Assembly (NCBI GenBank): GCA_903834925.1
Contig: CAILLA010000276.1
Location: forward strand, 51,001-115,000
Reading direction: 5' to 3'
Source: an uncultured Schlesneria sp.
GTDB taxonomy: Bacteria > Planctomycetota > Planctomycetia > Planctomycetales > Planctomycetaceae
DNA: 64,000 bases
Positions 25,330 through 34,859 of this stretch are shown here, in pieces. The notes under the pieces are model-generated. The model worked only from the letters and a program-made list of their open reading frames with translations. It had not been told where the DNA came from and did no database searches. A program made the position numbers and the translations under genes. Position 1 is the stretch's first letter; the number at the start of each line of letters is the position of its first letter.

Positions 25330-25924
25330 CGATGTGAATTTTGGCAAATTGGTGGGTTGAAATCGAGTTCACACGCTGGGCGTTTGGGCGAAATTGTCTC
25401 GGCAGAAAATGAATTGCAGCGGCCGGTGGCAACGAGCGAGTCTCCGGCACAAGTAGACGAAACGGCCGTGGAACGCTGGTTGAGGCGCGGTCGAAATGCA
25501 ATCCCTCAGAATGAACGAGATGAAAATCGTGCCGATTGGATGTACCGGAAAATGGAGGCGTTTGCCAGACGTTTTGGCGAGCGGCTGAGCACTTTTTGCG
25601 GGGACGATGTGCTGGATTACCTGACGGAGTTGACTCGACGTGGGCATACTGAGTGGCAGTTTTCGCAGGCGCTCGATTCGATCTGCATTCTGTTGGCGTT
25701 TGGCTGCGGTCGGAAGAACGTCCGCATGGGTGAGTTTGCAGGAAGACTGGCTGATTCGGCGGGCGGGGTTATCAGACGAGGTCGCTTGTCAGACAGTGGT
25801 GTCGAAGAGCGAAGGGGACCGGCGGTCGATTGAGTTTATTGAAGAAATGGGCGAAGGATCGCATTTTGATTGCGATGAAGAACGTGAGGACCCATCGCTT
25901 TACGACGGTAGTGAGGCAGGCATT

Positions 25925-26069
25925 AGGGTGGGACAATTCTTTGCAGTCCCACCAGAACCGATTTTAATGCCGCGAAGTTCGGACGTAACGGCGGTTTCGA
26001 GGGTCGGGAAACCGGGGGACGCAAAAACACAAGACGGAATGCGGTGGGACCGCGCGGACTTGTCCCACC
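25925..26069. repeat. Two REP-like palindromes, family B, in the integrase pseudogene
   Basis: GGTGGGAC...GTCCCACC hairpins at 25925-25953 and 26043-26069. Other copies: 39041-39072, 63647-63677 and 63829-63860. Confidence 0.65.
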
Positions 26070-26230
26070 GTACTGCAGTTGCGAAGATCCCTCGTTTGCG
26101 CATCGGGCTGGCGTTGCCGGGGTCTGTTCTTGACCGGCTGGCTCGGCGGATTCGGTTGCTACATTACTCGCATCGGACGGAAGAAGCGTATACGAGTTAG
26201 TGGCAGCGGTTTGTCGACTATATCGCTTTT

Positions 26231-26280
26231 TCAGAAAAAGGGGGACCGGCACCTTGCGGAGCCAGCCCCCTTTTTTCTGA
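26231..26280. mobile_element. 50-bp MITE-like palindrome inserted in the integrase pseudogene
   Basis: TCAGAAAAAGGGGG and CCCCCTTTTTTCTGA form near-perfect terminal inverted repeats around an unpaired 21-nt centre. It separates two pieces of the integrase that adjoin in intact relatives (VDYIAFS and [12 protein letters not shown]), so it is an insertion. Confidence 0.6.
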
Positions 26281-27034
26281 GTTGTCATTAGGAAATGACG
26301 ATGCCCGGCGGTTTCTGGAATATCTGGCCGTGGAACGGCATGTTTCCGCCAGTACTCAAAACCAGCCTTTAAATGCACTTGTGTTCATTTTCAAAGAGAT
26401 TCTGGGGCGACCGCTTGGCGAACTGGAGATGCATCGTGCTCAGCGAACGAAGCGATTACCGTGCGTATTGACTCGCGAGGAAGTCGCGCTCGTGCTGAAG
26501 GAACTGCCGGGAACGTACCACCTGATCGGCCAACTGCTATATGGGGCCGGATTACGGCTGCTCGAATGCCTGCGGCTGCGAGTCAAGGATGTGGTTTCAA
26601 AGCCCGCCAGCAGCCATACACTGCGCCACAGCTTTGCGACTCATTTGCTGGAACAAGGAACAGACATTCGAACCGCCCAGGATCTGCTCGGAAATGCCGA
26701 TGTCAGCACGACAATGATTTACACGCATGCGATGGCCAAGCCAGGCTTGGGAACGATGAGCCCACTGGATCGACCGTGAGGGCAAACTTTTGGCCGCCAG
26801 CGTTGAATCTTCGTGGCTCACTCACCGTTTTGAGGCGACTGCTCGTGTGTTCGTCGCTTTAGACGAGAATTGCCCGCAAGCCCTTGGTACTTGCGGCCGT
26901 CGGGGTTCGCGTTGTGGTGATTCTTCGGGGAGCAGCTCACCCGCAACCGGTTGTTGGTTGTGAGACATCACCAGCACCTCACCTGCCGCCAGGTGGTCAT
27001 CAACACCGGAAGTTGGCCTGAACGTCTTCATAAG

Positions 27035-28009
27035 CTACCAGCGGAAGAGACACGTGCCCCAGCTTAGGCCGGCACCGAAACCGCTGATTAAAAGCGTGTC
27101 GCCACGATTGACGCGGCCCGCCTGAAAAGCTTCGTCCAAAGCGATCGGGATCGAGCCGCCGGATGTATTGCCGTATTGCTGCAAGTTGTTGAACATTTTA
27201 TCAACCGGGATCGCCAACTGTTCGGCGACGTTGTTGATGATTCGGATGTTCGCCTGATGCAGCAAGACTAATGAGACATCGTGTGCCGACATCCCGGTTT
27301 TTCTCATCACCACTTCGATACTGTCGGCCACAGCTCGGACGGCCCACTTGAAAACGTTTCGGCCATCCATTTGCAGGAATTGTCGGCCAGCATCCAGGTC
27401 TTCGTGTGTTACAGGATTCTTGGAACCGCCTGCCTGGCGATCCAGCATGCAGCCTCCGCCACCATCGGAACCGAGTTGGTAACAGATTAGACCTTGATGA
27501 GCGTCTCCGCGAGTCAGTATCACCGCACCGGCCCCGTCACCGAACAGTGGTGCGACCTTTTGATCGAGCGGGTTAACAATACGGCTGTTGCAGTCACCGC
27601 CGATCACCAAAGCCGTTCGACTGTTTCCGGTGGCGACATATTGAGCGGCGGTTACCAGAGCGTAGACGAACCCTGAACACGCCGCGTGTAAATCCATTGC
27701 CGGGGCATCAATCCCCAATGCTTCTTGAACCAGATTTGCAGCCGTCGGACATTGGTAGTCTGGAGTGAACGTACCGACCACTACAAGATCGATGTCTCGG
27801 ACGTCAACACGACCGTTTCGAATCGCTCGCTTTGCGGCTTCGATACATAAATCGCTTGTGGCTTGTCCGGGCGCCGCATATCGACGGGCAAGAATTCCAG
27901 TTCGTTGTTCGATCCAGGCAGGGTCGTAACCGAATCGCGACTGTAAATCGGCGTTTGTGACGATATTGTCGGGCACATACGAACCCGTCGACAAAACCTG
28001 TACACCCAT
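27035..28009 (-). CDS. fabH: 3-oxoacyl-ACP synthase III (FabH), 324 aa
   Basis: Starts type II fatty-acid synthesis by condensing acetyl-CoA (or a branched acyl-CoA) with malonyl-ACP. The Cys-His-Asn triad is intact: Cys111 in DLHAACSGFVYAL, His251 in LLHQANIRI and Asn281 in YGNTSGGSIPIAL; the C-terminus GFGAGLSWGTCLFRW is typical. The ATG at 28009 begins the homologous region (MGVQVLSTGSYVPDN); the frame extends 45 codons upstream to 28144 with no recognisable content, and neither start has a clear ribosome site. It is monocistronic. The downstream side is the decayed integrase, so fabH marks the return to core chromosome. Confidence 0.92.
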   Translation of the reverse strand: MGVQVLSTGSYVPDNIVTNADLQSRFGYDPAWIEQRTGILARRYAAPGQATSDLCIEAAKRAIRNGRVDVRDIDLVVVGTFTPDYQCPTAANLVQEALGIDAPAMDLHAACSGFVYALVTAAQYVATGNSRTALVIGGDCNSRIVNPLDQKVAPLFGDGAGAVILTRGDAHQGLICYQLGSDGGGGCMLDRQAGGSKNPVTHEDLDAGRQFLQMDGRNVFKWAVRAVADSIEVVMRKTGMSAHDVSLVLLHQANIRIINNVAEQLAIPVDKMFNNLQQYGNTSGGSIPIALDEAFQAGRVNRGDTLLISGFGAGLSWGTCLFRW

Positions 28010-28564
28010 CAGCGAACGGGTGCGACGCGTCCAACTGGATTTCGATTCAATCGATCGATGCGGCACAGCACCAAGGGAGGCATCCAAACCGTTCCCTTGA
28101 CTATCCGTTGCTCTTAAAACACCGCTATCGTACATGGATCGCATCCTCGACCGGCGAATCGCCTGTTACCCTCGACTCTGCCGAGATCCTTAAAAACACT
28201 GCTCGATGAACCTTAACTTCCGCTCAAGATTACGCGAAAGCAGCAATAATTTACAGACTTCCACGGCGAAAAGTATTCGTGAAGCGGAGTATATCGATCA
28301 CTTTTCTCACAAACCAGCCAGTTTTTCCCATCGAATCACAACTTCTTGAAGTTTGAGGGATTATGGGGATTTTCAAAGTTTGAGCAAGATGGATCGTTTT
28401 TGACGGATCGAGTGCGTAGTCCAATTGAAGTATTCGGGTGCCACCGGACGACCGTCTTCGGTCACCCAGTGCACTTCGATTGCCTCGAAAAAAGAGAAGA
28501 CACTGCGTCGGAGAAGACTCCGATGCAGTGGCACACAACCCGAACTGTAACTCTTGCCAACGTG
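28010..28564. other. Gap holding a ~123-bp MITE-like repeat (copy 1)
   Basis: Between fabH and the heme protein. The only clear structure is the repeat at 28438-28560 described separately. Confidence 0.6.
28438..28560 (+). mobile_element. MITE/BIME-like repeat, family C, copy 1
   Basis: Starts GTGCCAC, contains ACCGTCTTCGGTCACCCAGTGC, a short centre, then CACTGCGTCGGAG...CTCCGATGCAGTGGCAC; the two ends are imperfect inverted repeats about 35 bp long, each itself a hairpin. The downstream flank (AACCCGAACT..TAA.TCTTG) is also shared. The second full copy is 34730-34855; solo ends occur at 31885, 33633 and 61523. Confidence 0.7.
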
Positions 28565-31543
28565 CTACTCTTGCTTTTCGCTGTTCAGGTACTTCACCAA
28601 ATCGCGAATGTCCTGAATCGAAAGCCGGCTTAGCAGGCCTTCCGGCATCATCGAAACCGACTGCTGCTGACGCTCCTGGATATCTTGAGTCGCAACAACG
28701 ATTCGATCGGTAGCCGTCTGAAGAGTGATCGTACTCGCATCTTCCGCCTTGACGATGCCGTTGATCACCCGACCGTCCTTTAACTCCACAATCGTGACTC
28801 GATAGGCATGCCCAACAAGAGCACTGGGGTCCATGACGTTGATCAGCACGTAGTCGAGATCCGTTCGCTGGGCACCGGTCAGATCAGGACCAACCATTCG
28901 CCCCTCACCAAACAGTGTGTGACAAGACGCACAGTTCTTCTGGAATATCGCTCGCCCATGTACTGGATTCGCCGCAGAGGCATCGCCCGCCAGGACTTGG
29001 CGCTTCATTTCTGCAATCTGCTGTGCCCGTTCGGCTGAGGAGGGTTTGGCTCCGAACAGTTTATTGACCAGTTCTTTGAGCTTTGGTTCCTTGAATCGCT
29101 GCAGCTGACGAATGTCAAATTCCGAGAGGTCACGTTTGTCAATTTTCCCAGCATCTACCGCCGTAACCAGCGCCACCGCGGTCTTTTCGCGAGCGGTTAA
29201 AGTGCTGATTGCGTCGAGCTTTTCCGCATCGCTCAACTTGGAATACAGTCCAAGCAATGCATTTCCCACTTCGCTTCGGTCGAATCCTGCCAGTCCCCGG
29301 ATCACGGTTCCCCTTAACGCGGGGTCGTTCAGCCGATCAAGCAGCAGATCCGCAACACCGGGACGCCGAGTTGTCACGAGGTCGGCAAGTGCTCGCTCTC
29401 GTCGAGGGGCTTCGTTCTTCTCGTTCTTCACAATTTTGACGAATTCATTGAAGGCATCGTCGCTTCCCTGAACCAGCGAGATTCGCTGGCTCATTTCGCG
29501 AACCGTTGCATCGGGACTCATCGCGTATCGAGTTGCGACAGACTTCCAACCTGCGTCCGGTTTCAAATCGCGCCGTCCTTCAATCGCGGCGTAAACCCCG
29601 GTTAAAATGTCTCGCTGAACGTCCAGGCCGCCACCACTTTCTTCGAGCCATCTGAGAATTGGAGCAAATCGTGGAGACTCATGAAACGCAAGATGCCGGG
29701 CAATGAACTGTCGCAGTTTGGGAATTCTCGTCGCCAGCGCCAATGGTAAAACTTCATTGTCATCCTGCGAAATCAATGGCTCGATTCCATACCACATCAT
29801 CAGCACCAGATTGTTATCCGGCGTGTCCTCGGAATGCGAAACAAGACCCCGTGCGATTTCCTTTCGATTCGCGAGCGGTAGTCGCTGCAACCCCGATGCG
29901 AGCTGTAGCCGCACGTAGGAAGATGAGTCCATCTTCGCCATTTCCGCTAGCCTGAGTTCCGCCTCTGGCGAAACAGACTTGGACTCCAATTCCAAACGGA
30001 CTTTCCAGCCGCGAATGGTGTCATTTTTCAGCGGAAGCGCAGGCGACAAAAGTTGGTCTAAATTCAGTTTCTGCAACTCACCGATCGCATGCAGTGTCCA
30101 AAGCAGTTGCAATCCCTGTTTCGTTTGTTTGTCTGGATCGGACGTAGTGAGGTTCGCTGTAAAAAGCGAAAGCAATTGAATCGTCACTTCTTTCTTCAGT
30201 TTTGCACTTGCAGAACGCTCCTGCAAAATACGTCTCGCATGATTGGCTCGAAGCCCATCTTTGTCGATGAGATAATCGATCAATTGATCATTCGTGAGTT
30301 TGCTGAAATCAACCGGCTTTTCACGTATTTCTCCGTAGGTGACTTTAAAGATTCGGCCATTTTCCCGATGGATTGTCGCGTCGTCGTAATTGTGGCATTC
30401 ACCCGTATCAGACCAGTCGGTAAAATAGATTCCATCAGGCCCCTGCTTGACGCAAACACCACGAAACCATGGGTCGCCGGACGGAGCAAAGTCGGTCATG
30501 TGTTTGGCAACGTAACCCGATTGACTTCGTTCCAACTTGTCTCGATTCAGTCGCTGTCCGTGAATGTTCAGCGTAAAAAGGTTGTTGTAGTACTCGGCAG
30601 GAAACTGATCTCCCAGATAAATCATTCCGCCCGAATGAGCGTGTCCGCCTCCCGCTTCGCCGTGCTTTCCTTTCCCGTCGCGTGAACCTTCCCATGTCCC
30701 TCCGGCCCAGTGAATGTGATCGGCACAGGTCTGCATCAATTCAAACGTCTGAGGATTAAAGTCCTGGCCGAACATTCGCTTGAAGCGAGCTCCAGGAACG
30801 ACATGAAACGCATGTTCGATCACGCAGTTGGTGAGAAAACCTTCGCCTCGATCGTCGAACGCCAGTCCCCAGGGGTTCGTCGTCCCATGAGCGACAACTT
30901 CGAATTCGTGACGAACAGGATGAAAGCGCCAGATTCCGCAATTCATGGGAACCCGTTCATTATCCGGAGTCCCTGGCTTGCCAATTCGCGAATTCGAAAG
31001 GATGCCGTTACAGCCATATAACCAGCCGTCCGGCCCCCATGTCAGTCCATTGGCAACATTGTGAACGGCCTTCAGATCGAATCCATCAAGCAAGACTTGC
31101 GGTGGTCCATCCGGAACGTCGTCGCCATTCGCATCGGGGATGAAAATCAGATTCGGAATCGCCGTCACAAAAATACCGCCGAATCCGTACTCTACGGAAC
31201 TGAAGTTGACTCCTTTGTCGGCAAACACCGTTCGTTTATCGAATTGTCCGTCTCCATTCGTGTCTTCCAGAATCAGAATCCTGTCGGCCCCTTCCTTGGT
31301 TCCTGCGGGGAGCCACTTGGGATAGGAACGGCATTCAACCACCCACATCCGTCCGCGATCGTCAAAGGCGATCGACATCGGCTGCATGACATCAGGCTCG
31401 CCTGCGAAAAGTGTCGCATGGAAACCGGGTGGCAACTTAATGCTGGCAGCGGCTTCTTTCGGCGGCAGCGGTCCATCCGCGCAACGTGCCAAGGTCGGAA
31501 TCATCAAAAAAACGGTCGCGAAGAACGCCGCACATCGAATCAT
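28565..31543 (-). CDS. PVC-type heme-binding CxxCH protein with dehydrogenase-like propeller, 992 aa
   Basis: Large exported planctomycete redox protein. A signal peptide (MIRCAAFFATVFLMIPTLAR) is followed by a membrane-bound-dehydrogenase-like propeller (about 35-420: KLPPGFHATLFAGEPDVMQP, MSIAFDDRGRMWVVECRSYP, LTWGPDGWLYGCNG, IYFTDWSDTGECHNY), then a long helical HEAT-like region (about 430-820), then a cytochrome-type domain with the heme c site CASCH at 871-875 (FQKNCASCHTLFGEGRMVGPDLTG) and a final beta-rich part (VTIVELKDGRVINGIVKAE). The ATG at 31543 begins the signal peptide; the frame extends 20 codons upstream. Periplasmic oxidation of a sugar or other substrate with electron transfer through heme is the likely role; the substrate is unknown. 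Confidence 0.93.
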   Translation of the reverse strand: MIRCAAFFATVFLMIPTLARCADGPLPPKEAAASIKLPPGFHATLFAGEPDVMQPMSIAFDDRGRMWVVECRSYPKWLPAGTKEGADRILILEDTNGDGQFDKRTVFADKGVNFSSVEYGFGGIFVTAIPNLIFIPDANGDDVPDGPPQVLLDGFDLKAVHNVANGLTWGPDGWLYGCNGILSNSRIGKPGTPDNERVPMNCGIWRFHPVRHEFEVVAHGTTNPWGLAFDDRGEGFLTNCVIEHAFHVVPGARFKRMFGQDFNPQTFELMQTCADHIHWAGGTWEGSRDGKGKHGEAGGGHAHSGGMIYLGDQFPAEYYNNLFTLNIHGQRLNRDKLERSQSGYVAKHMTDFAPSGDPWFRGVCVKQGPDGIYFTDWSDTGECHNYDDATIHRENGRIFKVTYGEIREKPVDFSKLTNDQLIDYLIDKDGLRANHARRILQERSASAKLKKEVTIQLLSLFTANLTTSDPDKQTKQGLQLLWTLHAIGELQKLNLDQLLSPALPLKNDTIRGWKVRLELESKSVSPEAELRLAEMAKMDSSSYVRLQLASGLQRLPLANRKEIARGLVSHSEDTPDNNLVLMMWYGIEPLISQDDNEVLPLALATRIPKLRQFIARHLAFHESPRFAPILRWLEESGGGLDVQRDILTGVYAAIEGRRDLKPDAGWKSVATRYAMSPDATVREMSQRISLVQGSDDAFNEFVKIVKNEKNEAPRRERALADLVTTRRPGVADLLLDRLNDPALRGTVIRGLAGFDRSEVGNALLGLYSKLSDAEKLDAISTLTAREKTAVALVTAVDAGKIDKRDLSEFDIRQLQRFKEPKLKELVNKLFGAKPSSAERAQQIAEMKRQVLAGDASAANPVHGRAIFQKNCASCHTLFGEGRMVGPDLTGAQRTDLDYVLINVMDPSALVGHAYRVTIVELKDGRVINGIVKAEDASTITLQTATDRIVVATQDIQERQQQSVSMMPEGLLSRLSIQDIRDLVKYLNSEKQE

Positions 31544-32060
31544 CGGTATCACTTTCGTGGAATGTAAAAAATGTTTGCGGCATCCTAATGAAATCGCGAC
31601 CAAATGTTGAGCGTCGACCGGGTCTGATGAAACGATCCAAAGTTAGAATGTTTGCGTTGTTGGTGAGCCGCCGCAGGCGGTTCGCTAGATGCTTCCGCCC
31701 CATGAACTTGAGGAACTTTGGCACCAACTACAACCTCAAGTTCCAAAAAGCGAAAAGCTTTTGTAACAGAAATCCACAAAAAGGGTCGCATGGTTTTACC
31801 GTCATCGTTCATGCAGTTCTCGTCGGAGGCGCTATCGAACCATCAAGGCACGGCCTGATCGAATTTTGCAGAAACCCTGAAACTTGACTGCGTTGGGTAA
31901 GACTTCGATGCAGTGGCACGTCTTGTCGGAACCGTTTTGAAAAATCCTTCTGTTCGCTTCCCTGTAGGGCTGAATTCAAACGGTCCCTCATGTAACATCA
32001 GCGTTTGGCGATGCATGAAGCATCCTAATCGATTCACTTATTTCTGGAGAGAAGCGCAGC
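31544..32060. other. Divergent gap with hairpins and a solo repeat
   Basis: Promoter region for two divergent exported proteins. It contains a 10-bp stem GAACTTGAGG/CCTCAAGTTC (31704-31713 and 31734-31743), a GCCGCC/GGCGG hairpin near 31670, and a solo end of repeat family C at 31885-31919. Confidence 0.5.
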
Positions 32061-33617
32061 ATGACAAACAAGTTTTGGTGTTGGGTCGCGGCAGTGGCAG
32101 CCCTGCTTTCGGGGATCTCGGCCGCGAGGGCCGATGTCCGGTTGCCGGAAGTCATCAGCAACAACATGGTCCTGCAAAAGGATATCCCACTCCCGATCTG
32201 GGGTTGGGCGGCACCAGGTGAAGAAGTCACCGTTACGTTGGGGACAGCCAGCGTAAAGGCCGCTGCCGACGGAGCTGGCAAGTGGAAAGTCGTTCTTCCT
32301 GCGATCAAAACCGCCGGTGGCCCACATGAAATGATTGTGAAGGGGAAGAACGAGATCAAGGTGGGGAACATCCTGGTTGGCGAAGTCTGGGCCGGGTCCG
32401 GGCAATCCAACATGCAATGGAATGTGGCCCAATCTACTAACGGTGCACAGGAAGTCGCCGACGCGAAGTACCCGAAGATCCGCCTGTTCGTAATCCCGCT
32501 TGTTCCTGCGGGAACTCCTTCGGATTATGTCGGTGCGAAGTGGGTCGAGTGTACGCCCAACACGGCGGCAGGCTCGTCTGCCGTACTGTACTTCTTCGGT
32601 CGGGAAATCCATCAGAAACTCGACAATATCCCAGTCGGACTGATCACAACCGCATGGGGCGGAACTCGAATCCAGCCGTGGATTCCTCCACAAGGGTATA
32701 CTGCAATTCCCGAGCTGGAAGGCGAAAAGAATGAAATGCTGGGGATGCAGAATGGGTACGCGGATCAACTCGTGGGCTACGCCAGTTCGATCAAGAGCTA
32801 TCTCGAAAAGATCAAGGCTGCTAAGCCAGGCGATGCACTCCCCCCCGTGCCGCAGAATCTGCCCGGCCATCCGCTGAACAACAACTATCAGCATACGGGA
32901 CTCTATAACGGGATGATTCACCCGATTGTCCCGTTCGCGATCCGAGGATTCCTATGGTATCAGGGAGAATCGAATAACGGCCAGGGGATGCATTACTATC
33001 AACTCAAGCGTGGGCTGATTGAAGGCTGGCGATCGGTCTGGAACCAGGAAGAAAATCGCGATTTCCCGTTCTTGTTCGCTCAACTTGCACCCTTCAATTA
33101 CCAGGGTGATCCAACACGACTGGCAGGAATCTGGGAAGCACAAACCGCAACCTTGGGTGTCAAAAACACCGGTATGGCAGTGCTGACCGACATCACGACA
33201 CTCAATGACATTCATCCGCCCAACAAGCAGGAAGTGGGCCGCAGGCTATCGCTGTGGGCTTTGGCGAACACCTATGGCCAAAAAGGACTGGTTTACTCTG
33301 GTCCGCTTTATGAGTCCTTAGAAGTGGATGGTAACAAAGCGATCGTCAGCTTTAACCACGCTGCCGGCCTGAAAGCTCGCGATGGAATGGACCTCTCGTG
33401 GTGGTCAATTGCTGGCGATAACAAAAAGTTTGTCAAAGCCTCAGCGAAGATCGAGGGCGATACGGTTGTTGTCACGGCTGCGGGAGTCACCAAGCCCGTG
33501 GCCGTTCGGTTTGGCTGGCATCACATGGCGGAACCGAATTTGGCCAACGGTGCAGGATTGCCAGCATCGCCGTTCCGAACCGACACATGGACCGATGCCG
33601 AAAACGCAAACCCATGA
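32061..33617 (+). CDS. Secreted sialate O-acetylesterase, 518 aa
   Basis: SGNH-fold esterase that removes O-acetyl groups from sialic acids or other sugars. A signal peptide (MTNKFWCWVAAVAALLSGIS then AARA) precedes a jelly-roll (LPEVISNNMVLQKDIPLPIW then GWAAPGEEVTV), the GQSNM nucleophile block (AGSGQSNMQWNV, about residue 115), GLITTAWGGTRIQPW, IHPIVPFAIRGFLWYQGESNN and the catalytic Asp/His block DIHPPNKQEVGRRLSLWAL. The C-terminus AGLPASPFRTDTW is shared with the second copy at 58991. Convergent with the Gfo/Idh/MocA gene 38 bp away; a hairpin lies between them. Exported polysaccharide-degrading role is typical in planctomycetes. Confidence 0.93.
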   Translation: MTNKFWCWVAAVAALLSGISAARADVRLPEVISNNMVLQKDIPLPIWGWAAPGEEVTVTLGTASVKAAADGAGKWKVVLPAIKTAGGPHEMIVKGKNEIKVGNILVGEVWAGSGQSNMQWNVAQSTNGAQEVADAKYPKIRLFVIPLVPAGTPSDYVGAKWVECTPNTAAGSSAVLYFFGREIHQKLDNIPVGLITTAWGGTRIQPWIPPQGYTAIPELEGEKNEMLGMQNGYADQLVGYASSIKSYLEKIKAAKPGDALPPVPQNLPGHPLNNNYQHTGLYNGMIHPIVPFAIRGFLWYQGESNNGQGMHYYQLKRGLIEGWRSVWNQEENRDFPFLFAQLAPFNYQGDPTRLAGIWEAQTATLGVKNTGMAVLTDITTLNDIHPPNKQEVGRRLSLWALANTYGQKGLVYSGPLYESLEVDGNKAIVSFNHAAGLKARDGMDLSWWSIAGDNKKFVKASAKIEGDTVVVTAAGVTKPVAVRFGWHHMAEPNLANGAGLPASPFRTDTWTDAENANP

Positions 33618-33632
33618 TGGTTTGATTCCAGC

Positions 33633-33669
33633 GGCACTGTTTGACTCCAACGACGTCAAGCAGTGCCAC
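33633..33669. repeat. Hairpin between convergent genes, solo family C-like end
   Basis: GGCACTG and CAGTGCC arms with an inner GAC/GTC pairing. It resembles the ends of repeat family C and may serve as a terminator for both convergent genes, though no T-run follows. Confidence 0.4.
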
Positions 33670-34660
33670 TTGACGATTCACCGGTCGGTTCCAAACGATG
33701 AATCCATCGCTGGACCTGCAATGCATCACTGTAAGTCGCACCGGCGGGGACAGGACACTGTCCCCGCACGACGCGGCAGAAACAACGCAATTCTTCGGCC
33801 ATCATACCTGTTGGCCCACTTGAATCCGTGCGGATTTCCAAGGCCATTGGCCATTGTGCCCGTTCGTCCCAGACCTCGACCGGACGGGGATTCGGCAGGA
33901 TGCGCGCCGCCCACCCCTCTCCAAAAACCTCCATCCGATCAAAGCCACGCGGAGCCATCCCTTTGGGTGTCAGGTATGACGCTTTGAACGAACCGAGCGT
34001 CCCATTTGGCCACTCGAGTTGTGCGAGCGCGACATCGACATGACCATCCCTTGTGCGATGAAACTGGGAGGTAAATCGTTTCGGTTCCTCACAGCCTATC
34101 AGGACTTGTGCGGAATACAGATCATGGATCATCGCCGCGACAAGTGGGTTTTCACCGGGAAAATCGGTGACGATCGTGGCAGGTCGATGCCGAACGCAAT
34201 CAATTAAAGTCGGACGACCGCGACGCGAGACTTCTTCACGCAGTTGTTTGAACTCGCTGTTAAAAAGAAGGATGTGGCCGAGCATCAGGTTTGACGAATC
34301 AACTTTGACGAGCGGCGCAAGGCTTTCTGCATCGGGCAAGCAATTGGCAATCGGCTTTTCCAGCAGCACAGACTTGCCAGCTTGCAGAAGCAGTCGTGTA
34401 ACAGAAACGTGATCTTCGGTCGAACAGGCAACGACCCACGCTTCCGCATCGGATTCATCCACGGCTCGACCCAAATCCAGCCAGCCAGGAACATCGGGCA
34501 ATTCGGTATGAATCCGATCAAGACTTTGCTGCCGGCGTGCGACAACGGCAACAAGCTCTGCTTCTGCCAAACCGGCGAGCGTCAATGCATGAAGCCGACC
34601 GAACCGCCCAAGTCCGATCACGCCAATCTTAACCGGTTCAATGATTCGCGAGCGGACCAT
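33656..34660 (-). CDS. Gfo/Idh/MocA-family oxidoreductase, 334 aa
   Basis: NAD(P)-dependent sugar or inositol dehydrogenase family. The Rossmann motif is KIGVIGLGRFGRLHAL (about residues 11-26), and the EKP motif is VLLEKPIANCLPDAE, with the C-terminal sheet domain after about 125 (GHILLFNSEFKQLREEV, AAMIHDLYSAQVLIG, where the usual catalytic HxxD is IHDL). The ATG at 34660 is chosen because the core begins ten codons later; the frame runs 23 codons upstream into the promoter. Substrate unknown. Monocistronic; a copy of repeat family C lies just upstream. Confidence 0.9.
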   Translation of the reverse strand: MVRSRIIEPVKIGVIGLGRFGRLHALTLAGLAEAELVAVVARRQQSLDRIHTELPDVPGWLDLGRAVDESDAEAWVVACSTEDHVSVTRLLLQAGKSVLLEKPIANCLPDAESLAPLVKVDSSNLMLGHILLFNSEFKQLREEVSRRGRPTLIDCVRHRPATIVTDFPGENPLVAAMIHDLYSAQVLIGCEEPKRFTSQFHRTRDGHVDVALAQLEWPNGTLGSFKASYLTPKGMAPRGFDRMEVFGEGWAARILPNPRPVEVWDERAQWPMALEIRTDSSGPTGMMAEELRCFCRVVRGQCPVPAGATYSDALQVQRWIHRLEPTGESSSGTA

Positions 34661-34729
34661 TCGGTAATTCCACAATCTCAAACAATTCAACGACAACGAA
34701 CTCGTGCGTTGTCCAATCTCAATATTCAT

Positions 34730-34855
34730 GTGCCATTGGATGACCGTCTTCGGTCACCCAGTGCTCTTGGATTGCCGAGAAAACATGTAGGGAAGCCACT
34801 GCGTCGGAGAAGATACCGATGCAGTGGCACAAACCCGAACTTTAAGTCTTGGCAA
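34730..34855 (+). mobile_element. MITE/BIME-like repeat, family C, copy 2
   Basis: Aligned base for base over most of its length with 28438-28560: GTGCCA.TGGATGACCGTCTT, CGGTCACCCAGTGC, CACTGCGTCGGAGAAGA, CCGATGCAGTGGCAC and the shared downstream flank AACCCGAACT. It sits between the oxidoreductase and response-regulator genes. Confidence 0.7.
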
Positions 34856-34859
34856 AGAA

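Larger units (their letters stand above)
25330..26779 (+). pseudogene. Broken integron-type tyrosine recombinase (IntI/XerC-like)
   Basis: Remains of a tyrosine integrase in pieces. A central part carries ARRIRLLHYSHRTEEAY (SAM-like core-binding domain), then a TAG stop at 26198, then [34 protein letters not shown] and [20 protein letters not shown] with the first catalytic Arg. The next ~70 residues, including the usual catalytic Lys region, are deleted: RVKDV runs straight into [20 protein letters not shown] and [12 protein letters not shown] with the Tyr nucleophile. The second His box is LLGN instead of LLGH. The upstream 25330-25830 stretch seems to be a shifted N-terminal extension. Palindromic repeats have entered at 25925, 26043 and 26231. 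It is certainly not functional. Confidence 0.85.

Noticed and set aside
30089..30685. 198-codon open frame opposite the heme-binding protein
   Set aside because: Antisense to a well-supported propeller region, no ribosome site or motifs.
32034..32921. 295-codon open frame opposite the sialate O-acetylesterase
   Set aside because: Antisense shadow; the plus strand encodes signal peptide and GQSNM motif.
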